From contig JAKZAN010000004.1 in assembly GCA_023053545.1 (NCBI GenBank), positions 3,100,001-3,164,000 of the forward strand: a stretch of DNA of 64,000 nucleotides, written 5' to 3'. Below, piece after piece: positions 24,975 to 50,326 of this stretch; position 1 is the stretch's first letter; each line of letters starts with the position of its first letter. A program made the position numbers and the translations under genes. The notes under the pieces were generated by a model. The model was not told the DNA's origin and did no database searches. It saw nothing but the letters and a program-made list of their open reading frames with translations. The DNA is from Lepidurus packardi (Eukaryota; Arthropoda; Branchiopoda; Notostraca; Triopsidae).

Positions 24975-26817
24975 AAAATTATAAGGGATATCGTGTTGAG
25001 AACCCTGCCAAAGCGTAGGACTGGGCTCCTCGTAGGCAATATGTCTTTTGTTAGTCTATTAATCCATTTTTACGTATCGTTCTGCAGATTGGGGCTATTG
25101 ACAGGGAAGGTAAGGAAGGAAGGAAAAGGGGTAGAAGGAAGGTTAAGGGCATTGACATGGTACGTGCTTTGTCGGCCAAATGTGGCTTAAAAGTTGTCAA
25201 GCTAAAACCCCTTATGTGTATTTTTTTAATTTTTTCCCCTTGCCCTTGTACATCAATTTAGCATCTTAATGGCCAACACATTCGAACTTGTTGAAAAATC
25301 TGTCTCGAGTGACAATTTGCTAACAATGTCCAAAGTGCGAGACGCCGTCGTAACTCGTTCTTGTGCCCTCCTACCCCCCACCCCTTTCCTCAAAGTGGAT
25401 TGATTGGGGGGTCCAAGTGCTGGTCATAAGTCTCTCAGTAAATGTGGGGAGAAAAGAGGAAAAAAACCCTAATATTTCCAGTTCTTTGACCTAATAAACT
25501 CTGATGATCGCCTTCGGAGCGTCGTTTCAACAACTTAAACTAAATTGGATGGCTTTTTCTTCATTGAAAGCCCCACCATCACCCCTCCGCCAATAAGACC
25601 CCCCAAAGAAGAGCCAGAAAGAAGGTTAAAAAAAAAGAAGAAAAATGAAGCTATATTATAATAGCCCCCGTCCAGCGCTCAGCAGCAAGTCAATTGAGCA
25701 TGGAGCCGTCCGATCCATTATCGTCTTCCTTCCTTTTTTATTTTGTATTTATTAAGCGTTCTCAACACAGTTCCTTTACGAAAATGTTTTAAGGTTTTGC
25801 CACTACGGCGACGAAAAGCATTTATTAACCAGCCAAAGAAATAATAATAAAAAAAGAATTAGAAGAAAATTGATCAAGTTTGTGGGGTTTCGTTCCCGTA
25901 ATGGACATCGCATGGACAAATTCACTGTCCTGTCAAGTGAATCATTTTCGCTGGACGGTTGCTGGGAAGCTAAACAGGTAATCAGTGGAAGAGACAGAGT
26001 GGAAAATGGGTCTGTTGTGTATGTGTGTGCGCGCTCGTTTTGCAGTCTACTCACGTTTTAGGGAGGTGAGTGGGTGGGTTGTCAAATAAAAAACCTTAAC
26101 CGATTTCTACCCAAAAACTACTCGACACAAGACTATAATGAGGCCCTTTATAAAATGGGGCCTGCTGACGTTAGGCAATAGAGTGATGGACGACCTTTTC
26201 TCCTTTTTTTTTATTTTTTTCCCCTTAAGTAGATCTTACAAGAAGGGATTCGTCGAAAAGCATCTCTCCAGATTCGGAAGAGACCAAGAGATGTCTCATC
26301 TATCTTGGCAAAGTCCAGCATGTTTCAAGTGACTGAAGGAAAACAGGTCTTCGGGGAACAACATCATTCATGTGGCTCTTCAGACGTTTTTTATTTTATT
26401 TTTTTAAAGAAAGAGGGGAAAAGGGGGGAACAATCGGTTCTATGAAAAGCGTTTAAGCAAAGACTATTATTCAAACCGTGTCCAAGACTGGAAGCCTGCG
26501 AACAATTGCTTTATTATACCACCGTACTAAGATTCGATAGCTCCTAAGACTATTAACCTCACATTATACAAGTGTTATCCATAACCATCGAAATTCGATC
26601 AAAATATATAAAAATAAATAAAAGGGCTTCAAAAGATTAGGTAAAATGCCCGACTGAGTGCTTCTCACGATAACTGCATGACTCTAGTTGTATTTAGAGG
26701 AAACCTAGTCGTACGTACGAAAAAATTTTCAATGTTACTTAAAATAACCAGAGATCCAGAAATAAAAGGTCAGGAGCTCCATTCACGCTGATATAATGAC
26801 AAAAAAAAAGAATTCTT

Positions 26818-27262
26818 TGACAGTAATCTTCAGCTTACTAACAGGTAGTGTACAACCCATGCACAATTCTTACCAATGAGTAATAAATTAGCAATATACA
26901 AATGAAGTTTTCAGGTATGAGAAATACGTTACCTAAAAATCTGTCCATTGCTTGCACACTGGCTGCTACTAACATACAACTTTTATTTTATTTTGCTTTC
27001 AAATCAGACAAGCCGTTTTTGACAAATCTTGTTCCGAAAGTTGGACGACTTCAATTGGGACATTATGCTGCCACAGCAAACTGTGGTGACAAACTGTACT
27101 TTCAGAAGCAAAACAAGCGTAGAAACTTTGCCGGCAATTCGTTATCTATTTCTTTTGTTACTTTCTTACGCAAGGTTTTCCCAAAACAATAACAGACATT
27201 AATGCCATCTGTGACTCTTTCCCAGCAATAAGCTAAGGTATACGGGAGCCTTAAGGACTTAA
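26818..27262 (-). repeat. Dispersed repeat, copy 2 (inverted relative to copy 1)
   Basis: This is the reverse-complement partner of 980-1420. A 96-codon frame on the plus strand (26902-27192) lies within it, but the corresponding frame in copy 1 is stopped after 18 codons. A coding origin is therefore not supported. The family (SINE, MITE or other) was not identified; no terminal inverted repeats or tRNA-like head are evident. Confidence 0.88.
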
Positions 27263-30200
27263 ATGATCCAAAAATTAAACTTGTTACACTATTAAAATAG
27301 TAAAACGGCACTTAATGGAATGTAACTTGAACTTAAAAGGAAAAGAAAAGGTTTTTGCGTTAAAATAAGCTTGTTTTGGGAACACTGGTTTGAATTTTTT
27401 TTCTTCAAATAGGGAGCTTAGGCTTGAAGGCCTAATGCCATCTTATTTACTTGTCCATTATTAAAAATACTCATCGTATCACAAACATTATCCCTAAAAA
27501 CAATTAAACTTAAGAAAACAGTCGATTAAGTGCAAAACTTTGTAAAAGCGCAAATTTCGACTAACTATTTTGCTAAAAAAAGAAAATTCTAAAGAGAAAT
27601 TGTAAAGTTCTACTAATTTAGAGTAAATTCCAATATATTAAGTTCGATTTCTTAGAAACATTTTGAATTTCGATTTTGAAAGTATATTCAACTTAACCAT
27701 AGTACAATCACTGAGAATCCTACAATTGTTTTCCTTGAATAACCGGCGTAGGCTCGCGCCTATTGTGTCAAGCGTAAACAATCCTACAATAAAAGGAGAA
27801 ACGCGATTTGGAGACATTTCATTTTTTTTACATATAAATACGGCTAGTAGGCTTAACCTGTCGTTTACTTCTTCATATTTCTTCATACAAAGATTGGGTA
27901 TAAAAATTACAATTTGGACAACGCATGTGACTACTAAAATTTCTACTCATAGGAAAACACATACAATGTGTCTTAAATAGCGTCCCAAGTCAGTCCATTG
28001 AAAATATAGCATTTAATTTAAAACTAAAGTTCAAAATTTAAATTTAACAATAAATTAATTTGAAATGTTTAAATTATCTTTTCGGGCAAAGTTTCAGATT
28101 CACTTTCCACCGAAGGCTTGTATAGAACACAGTTTGATACATGTACTTATTGGTCCAACAATTCGTGCCAATCGCCGTACTTCCATGTGCAAATTGAAAG
28201 TCAATACTGGCGTCGTACCCGAACAGCTCTATTTCTGTCATTCTATCTCTCTATCCGTTTTTCTTTTTATGTATGATTTATTTTTATTATTTGCGAGTTT
28301 TAGTCGGGGTATCTTAGCAGTATGAGCCGACAAGTCTAGCGAAAATCAAAAGAGAAGGGCATATATACCATCCACGAAAAGCTGTGTGTCCCCCCACACA
28401 GAAAAGCCTTTTGGAAAAGTTGAACACGGCCGGGCGTCATTCACGAGCCAAAGATTCCGTCGTCCTCGTCGACGAAGATCCTCTACCCAAAAGCCGGAAA
28501 GACGCGCTTTATGAAGCGTGGTACCATTGCAGGACGCCTGGTATATGTTATGTGTGTATACACCCCACTATTTTTCGCCTTCATTTTTGTGGGCCTCAAG
28601 TTCCCCCCCCCATATCCACACCCTCAAAGAATCTCTGGGTTTTATTTCTTAGGAAGCTGAGGCTACCATTTCTGGATGCCTTATATAGCTCGGCAAAGAA
28701 AAAAAAGGAAAAAGAGAAAAACAAAACAAATAACATAAAAACACGAGCAGAGAATCTCCCGATATATTATACACAGCCATCAACAAGAACCCGGAGTTGC
28801 AGTGTTTCTGGGGTTCGAAGCCTTCGCCAAATATTGGGCAGAACCATAAAAAAAATCCAATGGGTTGAGGTTACGATGCAGTCCCTTTTTTCTCCCCTCC
28901 ATCCTTCTTAGTAGAGGTGAAAAGAACGCTGATATTTTCTTGCCTGACTAGGGAATCACACTGTAAAAAATCCAAGAAGTCAATTCGTTCAATACTGTTC
29001 AATGGTAAAAATGGCCATCGATATGATGAGTAAGCCCCAACACATACCGTCGCATGGATTTTTCCTAGTATCGTGTATGTGTGTATATCGTGTATGTGTG
29101 GATACGGTGCGGGGATGGGGTGGGGAAAGTAGGGGGTTGCGGTAGGCACCCTGCCAAAGGAAGGGGGTGGAGCGAAAAAACTCTAAAGAAATTTGTTTGT
29201 TTTTTCGAGGTACAGCACAGCAACATGGTTGTTCAGCATAATCAGCGGATCGTTTTGACTCGCATTAGCCACAGCAGCCAGAACAAAATAACAGAGAAGT
29301 TGTGTTGAGGGAGAAGGACGGGGAGGATTGTTGGGACGGAATTGTGCATTCGCCATTCAGTGACCCGTAATTAACCCCTTTGCTTTTTTACTGCCTGCAG
29401 CGAAAGAGAGGGGGTATACCCATAAAGACTGCTAATGACGGCTGGATTGATGGATGGTACACGAATCTCAACCCAAGCAAAACGATGAGCAAACCTCCTG
29501 CCGTTTTGCTGGAAACCTCAGAGCCTTTTTCCAGAGGTTTGAATATCCTTTTTGGGAAAGATTCTACCCCTTTTTGTTCCAAGAAATAGGCTTGTTGTGC
29601 CAGTACATCGCTCCCTTCTTTCCTCAAAGCTGGACAAGCGCCCAGACCAAATAAACTACCATTGATTTGAAGTGTGACAAGAGATGCTTGTCACTGCTTC
29701 ATAAGGGTATTGTTACCCTTTGTAGACATAACGTGCTCATAAACTTTCTAGACATAACATCTCTTGAATAATCTCAGTTCAATTAACCAAATTTGGGAGC
29801 AATAGGCTTTCAAGCCTACGCCCGATATTATTAATAATAATATTAAAAAAAAAACTTTGGCTTCAAATTATAGCTTTTGGTCTGCTTGTTAAGGTATAAA
29901 CTTGAAAAGAGTTTCCTGGTCTTTATGAAGTTTTGAATAAAAGTGGACTGTTGGGTTACTTCAAGTATGACCTTTTTTCTATAAAACGATTATACAGGAG
30001 TGTATTGCAGATTTTGGCGCCAGGCCAGTGGAACTGCCACAAATGGCCCCTGGAATGCCCGCAAATGATTCTTTTCAGTGTTTAACGCTCTTCACAGATG
30101 GCAGTACCTTAAGAATTTTTTTCAAATTGTGTTTTTAGTTTATTTTAGATCTAATAAATTATAGATGACCGTTTTAACTAGCTGTAATAAAAATAATACT

Positions 30201-30265
30201 GATTTATCAAGCTTTATTACTAAAAAAAAAAAAAAAAAGCGAATAAGAAATATTTGTAAAAAGAG

Positions 30266-30337
30266 TGCCGTGACCAGGATTCGAACCTGGGTTACTGCGG
30301 CCACAACGCAGGGTCCTAACCACTAGACGATCACGGC
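30266..30337 (-). tRNA. tRNA-His: tRNA-His (anticodon GTG)
   Basis: This 72-base cloverleaf has no intron. The acceptor stem is GCCGTGA/TCACGGC with discriminator A. The D-loop contains AGTGGTTAGGA (A box), the anticodon stem is CTGCG/CGCAG around loop TTGTGGC with GTG, and the T-loop is GGTTCGAATCC (B box). A run of five T on the minus strand (30258-30262) follows as a Pol III terminator. It reads as a functional gene. Confidence 0.97.
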
Positions 30338-30852
30338 TCATACGTAACCTTCTTTAGTAAGGGTAGTGGAACCACATAATGAGAGGCACGGCTACTCATT
30401 TTTCAGATATGACAGATGGCAGATAACTAGGTTGTTTTTACTGCAAACTCTACAGGTTAGGGCAATAAAGAGTTTGTATGTACTTAATGATATTGACAGA
30501 GACTAATTTTCCTGTTAAACAGTCAGCGAGTCTAGTAATGGGACCCGAATTGTAGTTTACTTTTAAACGTTTTATTAAACACAGTTCAACTTCAAGAAGG
30601 AATGGAGCTTACATTGAAAGAATTACGCAATTGAAAGGCACATCCAAGGCAGCTAAGACACTACATCACTAAGAATTTGAAACTATTTAGCGTTAAATAC
30701 AGAACCACCAACTTAGCGTTCTTTCTTTTCCATGAAACGCGCAAATTCCGTCGACTAACTGGAAGGGCTAGTAACTTCTGCCATCTATTTCCGTAAAATA
30801 ACAACGGCAATAATAAGAGAATGTGTACACTTACGACTTGGCGCGTTCTATA

Positions 30853-30987
30853 CTGGCTGCACCAGTGAAATATTTTTGGCACCCAGTGTGTCATACATGT
30901 ATATCATTACGTTATTACGTTTACGCAGTGTAAACACACTGAGTGTACACACACTGAGTGCCAAAAGTATTACACCAGTTCAGCCAG
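30853..30987. mobile_element. Fold-back (MITE-like) element near the tRNA-His gene
   Basis: The arms are about 39 bases: 30853-30891 (CTGGCTGCACCAGTG, then TTTTTGGCACCCAGTGTGT) and 30949-30987 (ACACACTGAGTGCCAAAAG, then CAGTTCAGCCAG), with few mismatches. An extra CACTGAGTGTAC direct repeat lies in the loop. There is no coding content. Confidence 0.75.
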
Positions 30988-33058
30988 TGGAACGTACAGT
31001 ACTAGTATGCAGTAGTGCAGAGTTTACACTAAAAAGCGCGGGCAAACACGATCGTGTAATAAAGCAAATAAAAGTGAATTAAAAGTGGGAAAGTGGGACA
31101 TAATTTTAATTAGGGCTTTCAACAACTGTTCTAACTATCAGAAAGAAAATCGCACAGAAAGATAATAAACTTCACTCCAACATTAAAACTGGTCAGCGAC
31201 TCATGTCAAGTTGTGAGTAAAAATTTATATTTGCATAATTTCAAAATCTTTTTTCTACAGGCTTAAACTAAATTCAAAAATAAACGGTTGTTGGGCTGAA
31301 ATATAGGTATATTTCCGACGTAAACGGCCATTGAAGTCAAAGGGCGCGTGCATATTTCGCGTGAATTAATCTAAAAAAATCCGTCTTTTATCGCTTCATT
31401 TCACGTTTCGACTCTGGCTAGTTTTCCATAGAATTCGCAGAGGAACTCAATAAGCAAGCAAGTTCAAGTTTGAAGAGGCTGCGGAAAAATCCACTCGGGG
31501 AACCTCCCGAAAAGTTTATCGCTTCTTTTTATATCATTCTTTGTGGGAACAAATTGCATCTTCTTTTTCCAGGCCAGGAAGTCCCCCCGAAAAGCTTTCC
31601 CCTTTTCCCTTGATCACGCCTTAAAAGTAAGGATAAAACACAAACGGTTTCCTCCCTTGGATTTGGGCCCTTAAAATACTTCGTGTCGTAAAAAAAAATG
31701 ACAAGATTCACTTCCCAATATACGACTAGCATCGCAGCAAAACTAACCGTAAAGTAACATTTATATTTGTAAATAAAAAAGTCATTTTTATGATTCTCGT
31801 CTGGCTTTTCTTGTATGCTTTCCTCAGGAAAACGGAGCTAAGCTTCAAACGAACCCCCCAGAAAAGCAACTTGACGTGCTGTGCAGCTTTGCCAAGTTGT
31901 TCTTCAAAGTTTAAGCAGCTTAATTAAGTCTTTGACACTTTTTTCCGCGCTCAAGGCTCACAAGAGCATCGAGATGATGACGGCTTTGCCAAGTAACACT
32001 TCAATTTTCTTGCTCCTCTCCTCCGAATAATGGGAAAAATCGTTTGGTACGTGCTTTTCTTCGCAACAAAGTGCCAACGAAGAAATAAGAAAAGAGAAAA
32101 AAATGCTAGCAGTCAACTGCTTTTAACGAATTTCCCACGCCTAAGAACTTTGTGATGGAAAGACAAATAGCATCTTTTTTATTCTGTCTCAATCAATATT
32201 CTTTTTTTGTAATTTCCCTTAGAGGAAAAGTTTTAAAACGAAAAAAGGGTGGAGAATTACACTCTTCACTTAACGACCCGGGTAAGATAACAAATGTCGC
32301 TGGCACAAGTCGTTTATTGCTGGGCGTCTTACAATCATGGCCTTTTTTAAGTCTTTCTTTTATATTGGTATTTTTTTCTTCTCTGGCTGTGCCGAAGGCT
32401 CTTGTTACACGAAACGTCCACTTCCAATAACCTATTCTTGCCCACGATATACCTTTTCTCGATTAATCTGCCGTTTCTGGATGCACTTGTCTCTAGGAAG
32501 TAAACCATAAACACAATGGCACCATCTTTCGCTCTGAGTAATAGAACGATATTAATGGAGAGGAAGTAATAGGAATTCGGTGTCTTAAGAAACAGAAATC
32601 CAATAGCGCTCCGATTCCACGCGACGCGAGCTTTCATCTTCAGACAAACACGCACACGCCCATACATGCATATATACATATCTTCAAACATACGTACGTA
32701 CTAAAATGCGTAGACAATGACGTAAACGGAAGCTTAATTACACACCTTAATAGGATCTGAAGGTAGCTGCTAAGCAAAAGCTCTGAATATGCTCTTTGGC
32801 ATTCTTTCCGTTTCTTCTTTTCTTTTCATTTTTTCTTTCTTGTATTACTATTAGAAAACAAAAATCTTATCTGCGTGCTAATTTCTTTTCATTATGTTAC
32901 TATACTCTATTCAGACAGGTTTTTTATGTCCACACTTTCAATTAGATGTACCGTATTAAGTGCTCCACTACCAGTATGCATTGCTTATTTTTTTTTTCAT
33001 GTTTTGGCTAACTTAACTTGAATTTGAAACAATAGAGTCTAAATGCACAGAGATTGTC

Positions 33059-33241
33059 CAAGTAAAACGTTTCGTATGGAAGATAACCATCCAATCAGAG
33101 TGCGACTTGGCTTCATTGCTGCTTGTTTGTTGGATTCATTTAATTGTTGTCAGCAATGAAATGCTTTTTATTTTAATACGCTAACTGGCGAAGTCGCACT
33201 TTGATTGGGCGGTTTATCTTCCCAATGTAAACGTTCGCTTG
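33059..33241. mobile_element. Imperfect fold-back element of about 183 bases
   Basis: The left arm, 33059 to about 33122, includes GGAAGATAACCATCCAATCA, GAGTGCGACTT and TTCATTGCTG. The right arm returns CAGCAATGAA, AAGTCGCACTTTGATTGGGC and TTTATCTTCCCA up to 33241. The pairing is long but imperfect, typical of a small MITE. Confidence 0.75.
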
Positions 33242-34351
33242 AATACTACTGTACCAAAGTACGCATCCATGTAACGTCTCTGGCTGCAGTACAAAGCGAT
33301 TGGTTAGAATGTGTCATTCATTGTTGCATCGTTGCGCATTAACCAAGTGAGAGTCATCAGACGGGTCCCGGTTAGGAGCAATATTCGCTCGGTTACCTTT
33401 CATTATTCATAATTGTGTTATTTTTTAAAAAAAACATAACTTTACGGGTTCTCGCCTGTGATATAGCAAACATCGGTGGCTTTTTTTTAGGTCAAGTTAA
33501 TTTACGTGTGTATTCAATTTAAGTTAATTTAGTGCTCAAATACAATCGAAGTTAATTTAGAGCTCTAATGCAATTGAAGTTACTTACGTTTCCTAATCAG
33601 TCTACATCAATCCAACTTTCCTAATCAGGTTGAACTTAGTTGAAGTATCCATAGACGACCATTTTCTGCGGAATTCAGATAGAAATTCCACAATTTGGCG
33701 CCTTTAACTTATAGGTTACGCAGGAATCCGAGTACGCTTGCTTTTGTTGGTGAAGATCTGAAGCTTAGTTATTGTATCCGTTTATATTTCTAGTTCCCTC
33801 TCTACGAAAACCTAATAGTGGTCAAGAAGCAGTATCTTGAGTTCTTTTGTTATTTCTTCTCATTCTCGCTCCTCTTCTTCTTCTTTTTGTCTTTTTCTTT
33901 TTCTTCCCCATCGCACTATAGGGGTCCCAGAAGTTTGTATCTTACGAAAAACCAAATATGTACGCGAAGCGTTCTGCGTCGTACGCGTCTCTCCAACAAG
34001 GCCGTCTCTCTGGGATTCCGCGGAGAGCGACGCTCAGTACGCTGGAAGCTAAGACGGCGTCCGGATCGCCTTACCTCAGATTTACATATAATTCCCCCCC
34101 CCTAAAAAAAAGTAAACATCTCAGGCCCACTAAAAAAAGAAGAAGAAAGAAGCGCAGGCGAATAACATTGTTTCGCTTTTGAGAATCTGGACCAAATCGT
34201 GAGCAAATTCCAAGGGACTTTGGATTTGGGACTGGGAAGAGGACACAAGAAAGGGAGCTTTATTCGATGCCAATAGATCATACAATCTTCGCGAGCTTTG
34301 CATAACAATCACTGGCAGTTTGACAGTTTGAGTGCGGTGAGGTGCGATGCC

Positions 34352-47893
<13,542 letters not shown>

Positions 47894-47941
47894 ACTACTT
47901 TTGAACTCCATAGCAAAGTTTTCTATGCAAAATAGGGATGA

Positions 47942-47947
47942 AATAAA
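47942..47947 (+). terminator. Polyadenylation signal of the plus-strand kainate receptor
   Basis: AATAAA lies 49 bases after the stop codon. A GT/T-rich stretch (GTGTTTATTCTTTC) follows about 25-40 bases later, as expected for a cleavage site. Confidence 0.6.
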
Positions 47948-48256
47948 AGTCTTGGTTCAAACCTTACACCGGCTGTGTTTATTCTTTCTCTGCATTTTAC
48001 ACCGAAAAAAAGGTCGCCAAATTTTTACAGCAACATTTGAACTCGCACAATAAGAACAAGATACAATTTTTTACTAAATCAAAACAGGGCCGAATTGTGT
48101 TTCCAATGGTAGCGGTGACGGATCTTGGTGGTAATAGATTAATATAAAAACTGCTGCAGACCTCTCCTCTTTCTTTGCTAGTCGGTGTAGGTAGAATCAG
48201 ATCTAAATATAAAAGTAGTGAATTAATGAGAGAAAAATCTGACAGTAAGTTAAAAA

Positions 48257-49044
48257 TTATATTACATCGTCAATATCCTGATCACTTTCATCGCCAGATT
48301 CATCCCCGAACTCAATTTCGTCATCCAAACCATCTTCAACGAAGGTGACGGTATCCGTGACTTTAACTACAATAAAAATGAATGCTAGTTACAGAAGCTG
48401 AGATGGAGTTTGACCTGTGTACCTGATTCTGGAATTTCACCATAGGATTTCAAATTCCTGGCTTCGTCAGCGTTATATTTCAGGATAACATCAGCCTTGG
48501 TGTCTTGGTAGTCTCTTAAACCCACTAGAATAATGTCGCCTTGGTTAATCCACACCTTTTTCCTTAGCTTGCCGCGAATGTGGCACAATCTCTTGATTCC
48601 ATCAAAGCATAGTGCTTCCAGTCGACCATTACCCAGCATTTTTGTAACTTGGGCATACTCTATGTGCCATCAAAATAATTAAAGTATAGTAGAGTTAAGA
48701 AAATAAGTGTTAATTCAATTTAACTTTACCTTGGCCATCTTCCTTGAAGATCAACTCACGCTTCTCAGCCTCATTCTCGTTCTTTCCCCTTCTTCGATTC
48801 TTACCTCCCTTACCTAGAATAAATAAATAAGAAACAAGACATTAGTCAAATTTTGACGCTTTATACAGATTTTGCACAAGGTAACGAAGGTTACTTTTGT
48901 AGTGAAAGTCTATAAAATGGCCACACTAGACACAACAGTCAAAAGACACAAATTTGACAGCACGCAAGTAACATCAATTAAGCCACACTATCTATAAATG
49001 TTGCATATTAGAAGCGAACCAGCCTTACCTTTATTCTTTGGCAT
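48257..49044 (-). CDS. eIF1A: Eukaryotic translation initiation factor 1A
   Basis: eIF1A binds the A site of the 40S ribosomal subunit and promotes scanning and start-codon choice in the cytoplasm. Four coding exons run 49029-49044 (MPKNK plus one base), 48730-48813, 48423-48659 and 48257-48366, all GT/AG and in phase, giving 148 residues (about 144-148 is usual). The N-terminus is basic ([19 protein letters not shown]). The OB-fold follows with [30 protein letters not shown] and [13 protein letters not shown]. The C-terminus is acidic and ends DQDIDDVI, close to the canonical DIDDI ending. The gene converges with the kainate receptor (364 bases between the stops) and diverges from the mannanase-like gene. 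Confidence 0.95.
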
Positions 49045-49587
49045 AACTGATGGAAAATTTACTCTGAATTTGGCAAATAAATAGAGATTTCACAAGAGAA
49101 CTTGCACACAAGCCAGCAAGTCGCAACGAAAGCTCTTCTAAAGGACCGAACCTGTGCAATGACTTGAACCGCGTATCACCAGTTCCGTGGAACCAAACCG
49201 CGAGGCCCTCTTTCACAATTCGCCCGCTTCAAAGCGTTAAAGGCAATCCGAGCGCTGCATATCGGTTCGCTTCTAAAATAATGCGCCCTTATGTATGTAT
49301 GGGTGTCTCGTGTTCCAAACGTCCCATTCCGTATGGTAAAGCCTTATTAATGCTACGGAGTGCAATCATCAAGTACAATTCTAGTGCAATAGAGGTCAAT
49401 CTAGTTTCGTTTAATAAGCGACCGAAGTAGGTAAATTTAGGTTAGGTAAATTTCAATAGGTTAGCATATTTTGGCTACGGATTTTCCGCGACAAGAATTA
49501 TTTCTCGATTTAACGTATTTCGTCATTCGAATCATTTCCCGGTTTATAAACTCCGCTCATAAAAATGTAAACCGATACCGTACGCGA

Positions 49588-49650
49588 GGGCTGACCAACT
49601 GGCGGCCCCCAGGGCCAGATCCGGCCCCCGAGAGGCCCCCGACCACCGAC
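49588..49650 (+). mobile_element. Possible hAT-type transposon end fragment
   Basis: GGGCTGACCAACTGGCGGCC is followed by repeated GGCCCCC and GGCCAGATCCGGCCCCCG. This GC-rich pattern resembles the ends of some animal hAT elements (the ZBED/Charlie-like sort, from memory of the family). No matching inverted end or target duplication was found, so it would be a remnant. It stands out sharply from the AT-rich surroundings. Confidence 0.35.
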
Positions 49651-50182
49651 TACTTCCACAAAAGTATTTGGAAATTTACCCTGTCAAATGTATTACACCT
49701 ACACTTTTGCCAGCAGTGCTAGCGAAGGAATAAAATAACTTGTGCAGTCGCAGAAAACTTGAAAGGTTTTATTAGAACCTGAGATTATTTTTATTGATTA
49801 GCGGCATGTTTACCCGTTTCATCGAATTCCGATTCAGCTTCACTAAGCTCAACTCGCTAGTTTAACAAGCTGTATGAACTTCCCGAGTTCCTGTCGATGA
49901 CTGGAAAGTTAGTTAATGCTCTTGAAATTTTGCCCATAAATTCCTCCCTCAACTAGAAATTTCTCCCCTGAACAAACTTAAACGGCAAGAGAAGAAAAAG
50001 TTCCGTATGTCGGAAACGAATCCTCGAGTTTTATTCCAGATCAGAAACGACAATCCTTGATATGCATCGTGTTTCCAATACGTTTTCCCCCTGTTACACA
50101 GTTTAAGACTGATAAGACTTGTTCTGGGTTACGGTAATCTGAAATATAGCAAGTCATTAGAACATTGTACATAAGCCAGGGT

Positions 50183-50190
50183 CTATATAG
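50183..50190 (+). promoter_or_regulatory. Candidate TATA box of the mannanase-like gene
   Basis: CTATATAG lies 137 bases before the ATG at 50327. No clear initiator is seen 25-30 bases downstream, so this is tentative. Confidence 0.3.
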
Positions 50191-50326
50191 GTAAGACGAG
50201 TCTCCTGTTATTCGTCGCTGTAATCGGATTATCCATCAAGAAGCCATATAATGGGGAAACATTTCATCCACATGTAGAATAGCGAAGCACAGCAGTCTGA
50301 GAAAGTTTCTTCGTGAGGTTGGAACC

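Larger units (their letters stand above)
17031..34351. other. Spacer between the two head-to-head kainate receptor genes
   Basis: The 17.3 kb contains the presumed promoters of both receptors and one tRNA-His gene. It also has the right half of the TGCAGAAAT field, one copy of the dispersed repeat, a 24617 transposon end, two fold-back elements and low-complexity T/C tracts near 33.8 kb. No protein-coding gene could be supported. The longest frame (28384-28911) has no ATG start and no family resemblance. Confidence 0.6.
49045..50326. other. Divergent spacer between eIF1A and the mannanase-like gene
   Basis: This 1.28 kb holds the promoters of both neighbours. A GC-rich transposon-like stretch (49588-49650) and a possible TATA box are listed separately. 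I see no coding frame of recognisable type. Confidence 0.55.

Noticed and set aside
26902..27192. 96-codon frame inside dispersed repeat copy 2
   Set aside because: The equivalent frame in copy 1 is closed by a stop after 18 codons and by indels, and no protein family is recognised.
28384..28911. Longest open frame in the receptor spacer (about 175 codons, plus strand)
   Set aside because: It opens at GTG with no ATG start. It has Lys-rich and low-complexity stretches, resembles no family I know, and has no splice-supported extension.
33837..33910. Several overlapping frames in the T/C-rich stretch upstream of the receptor start
   Set aside because: Polypyrimidine low-complexity sequence opens frames in several phases. 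It looks like promoter or 5' untranslated sequence and not a gene.
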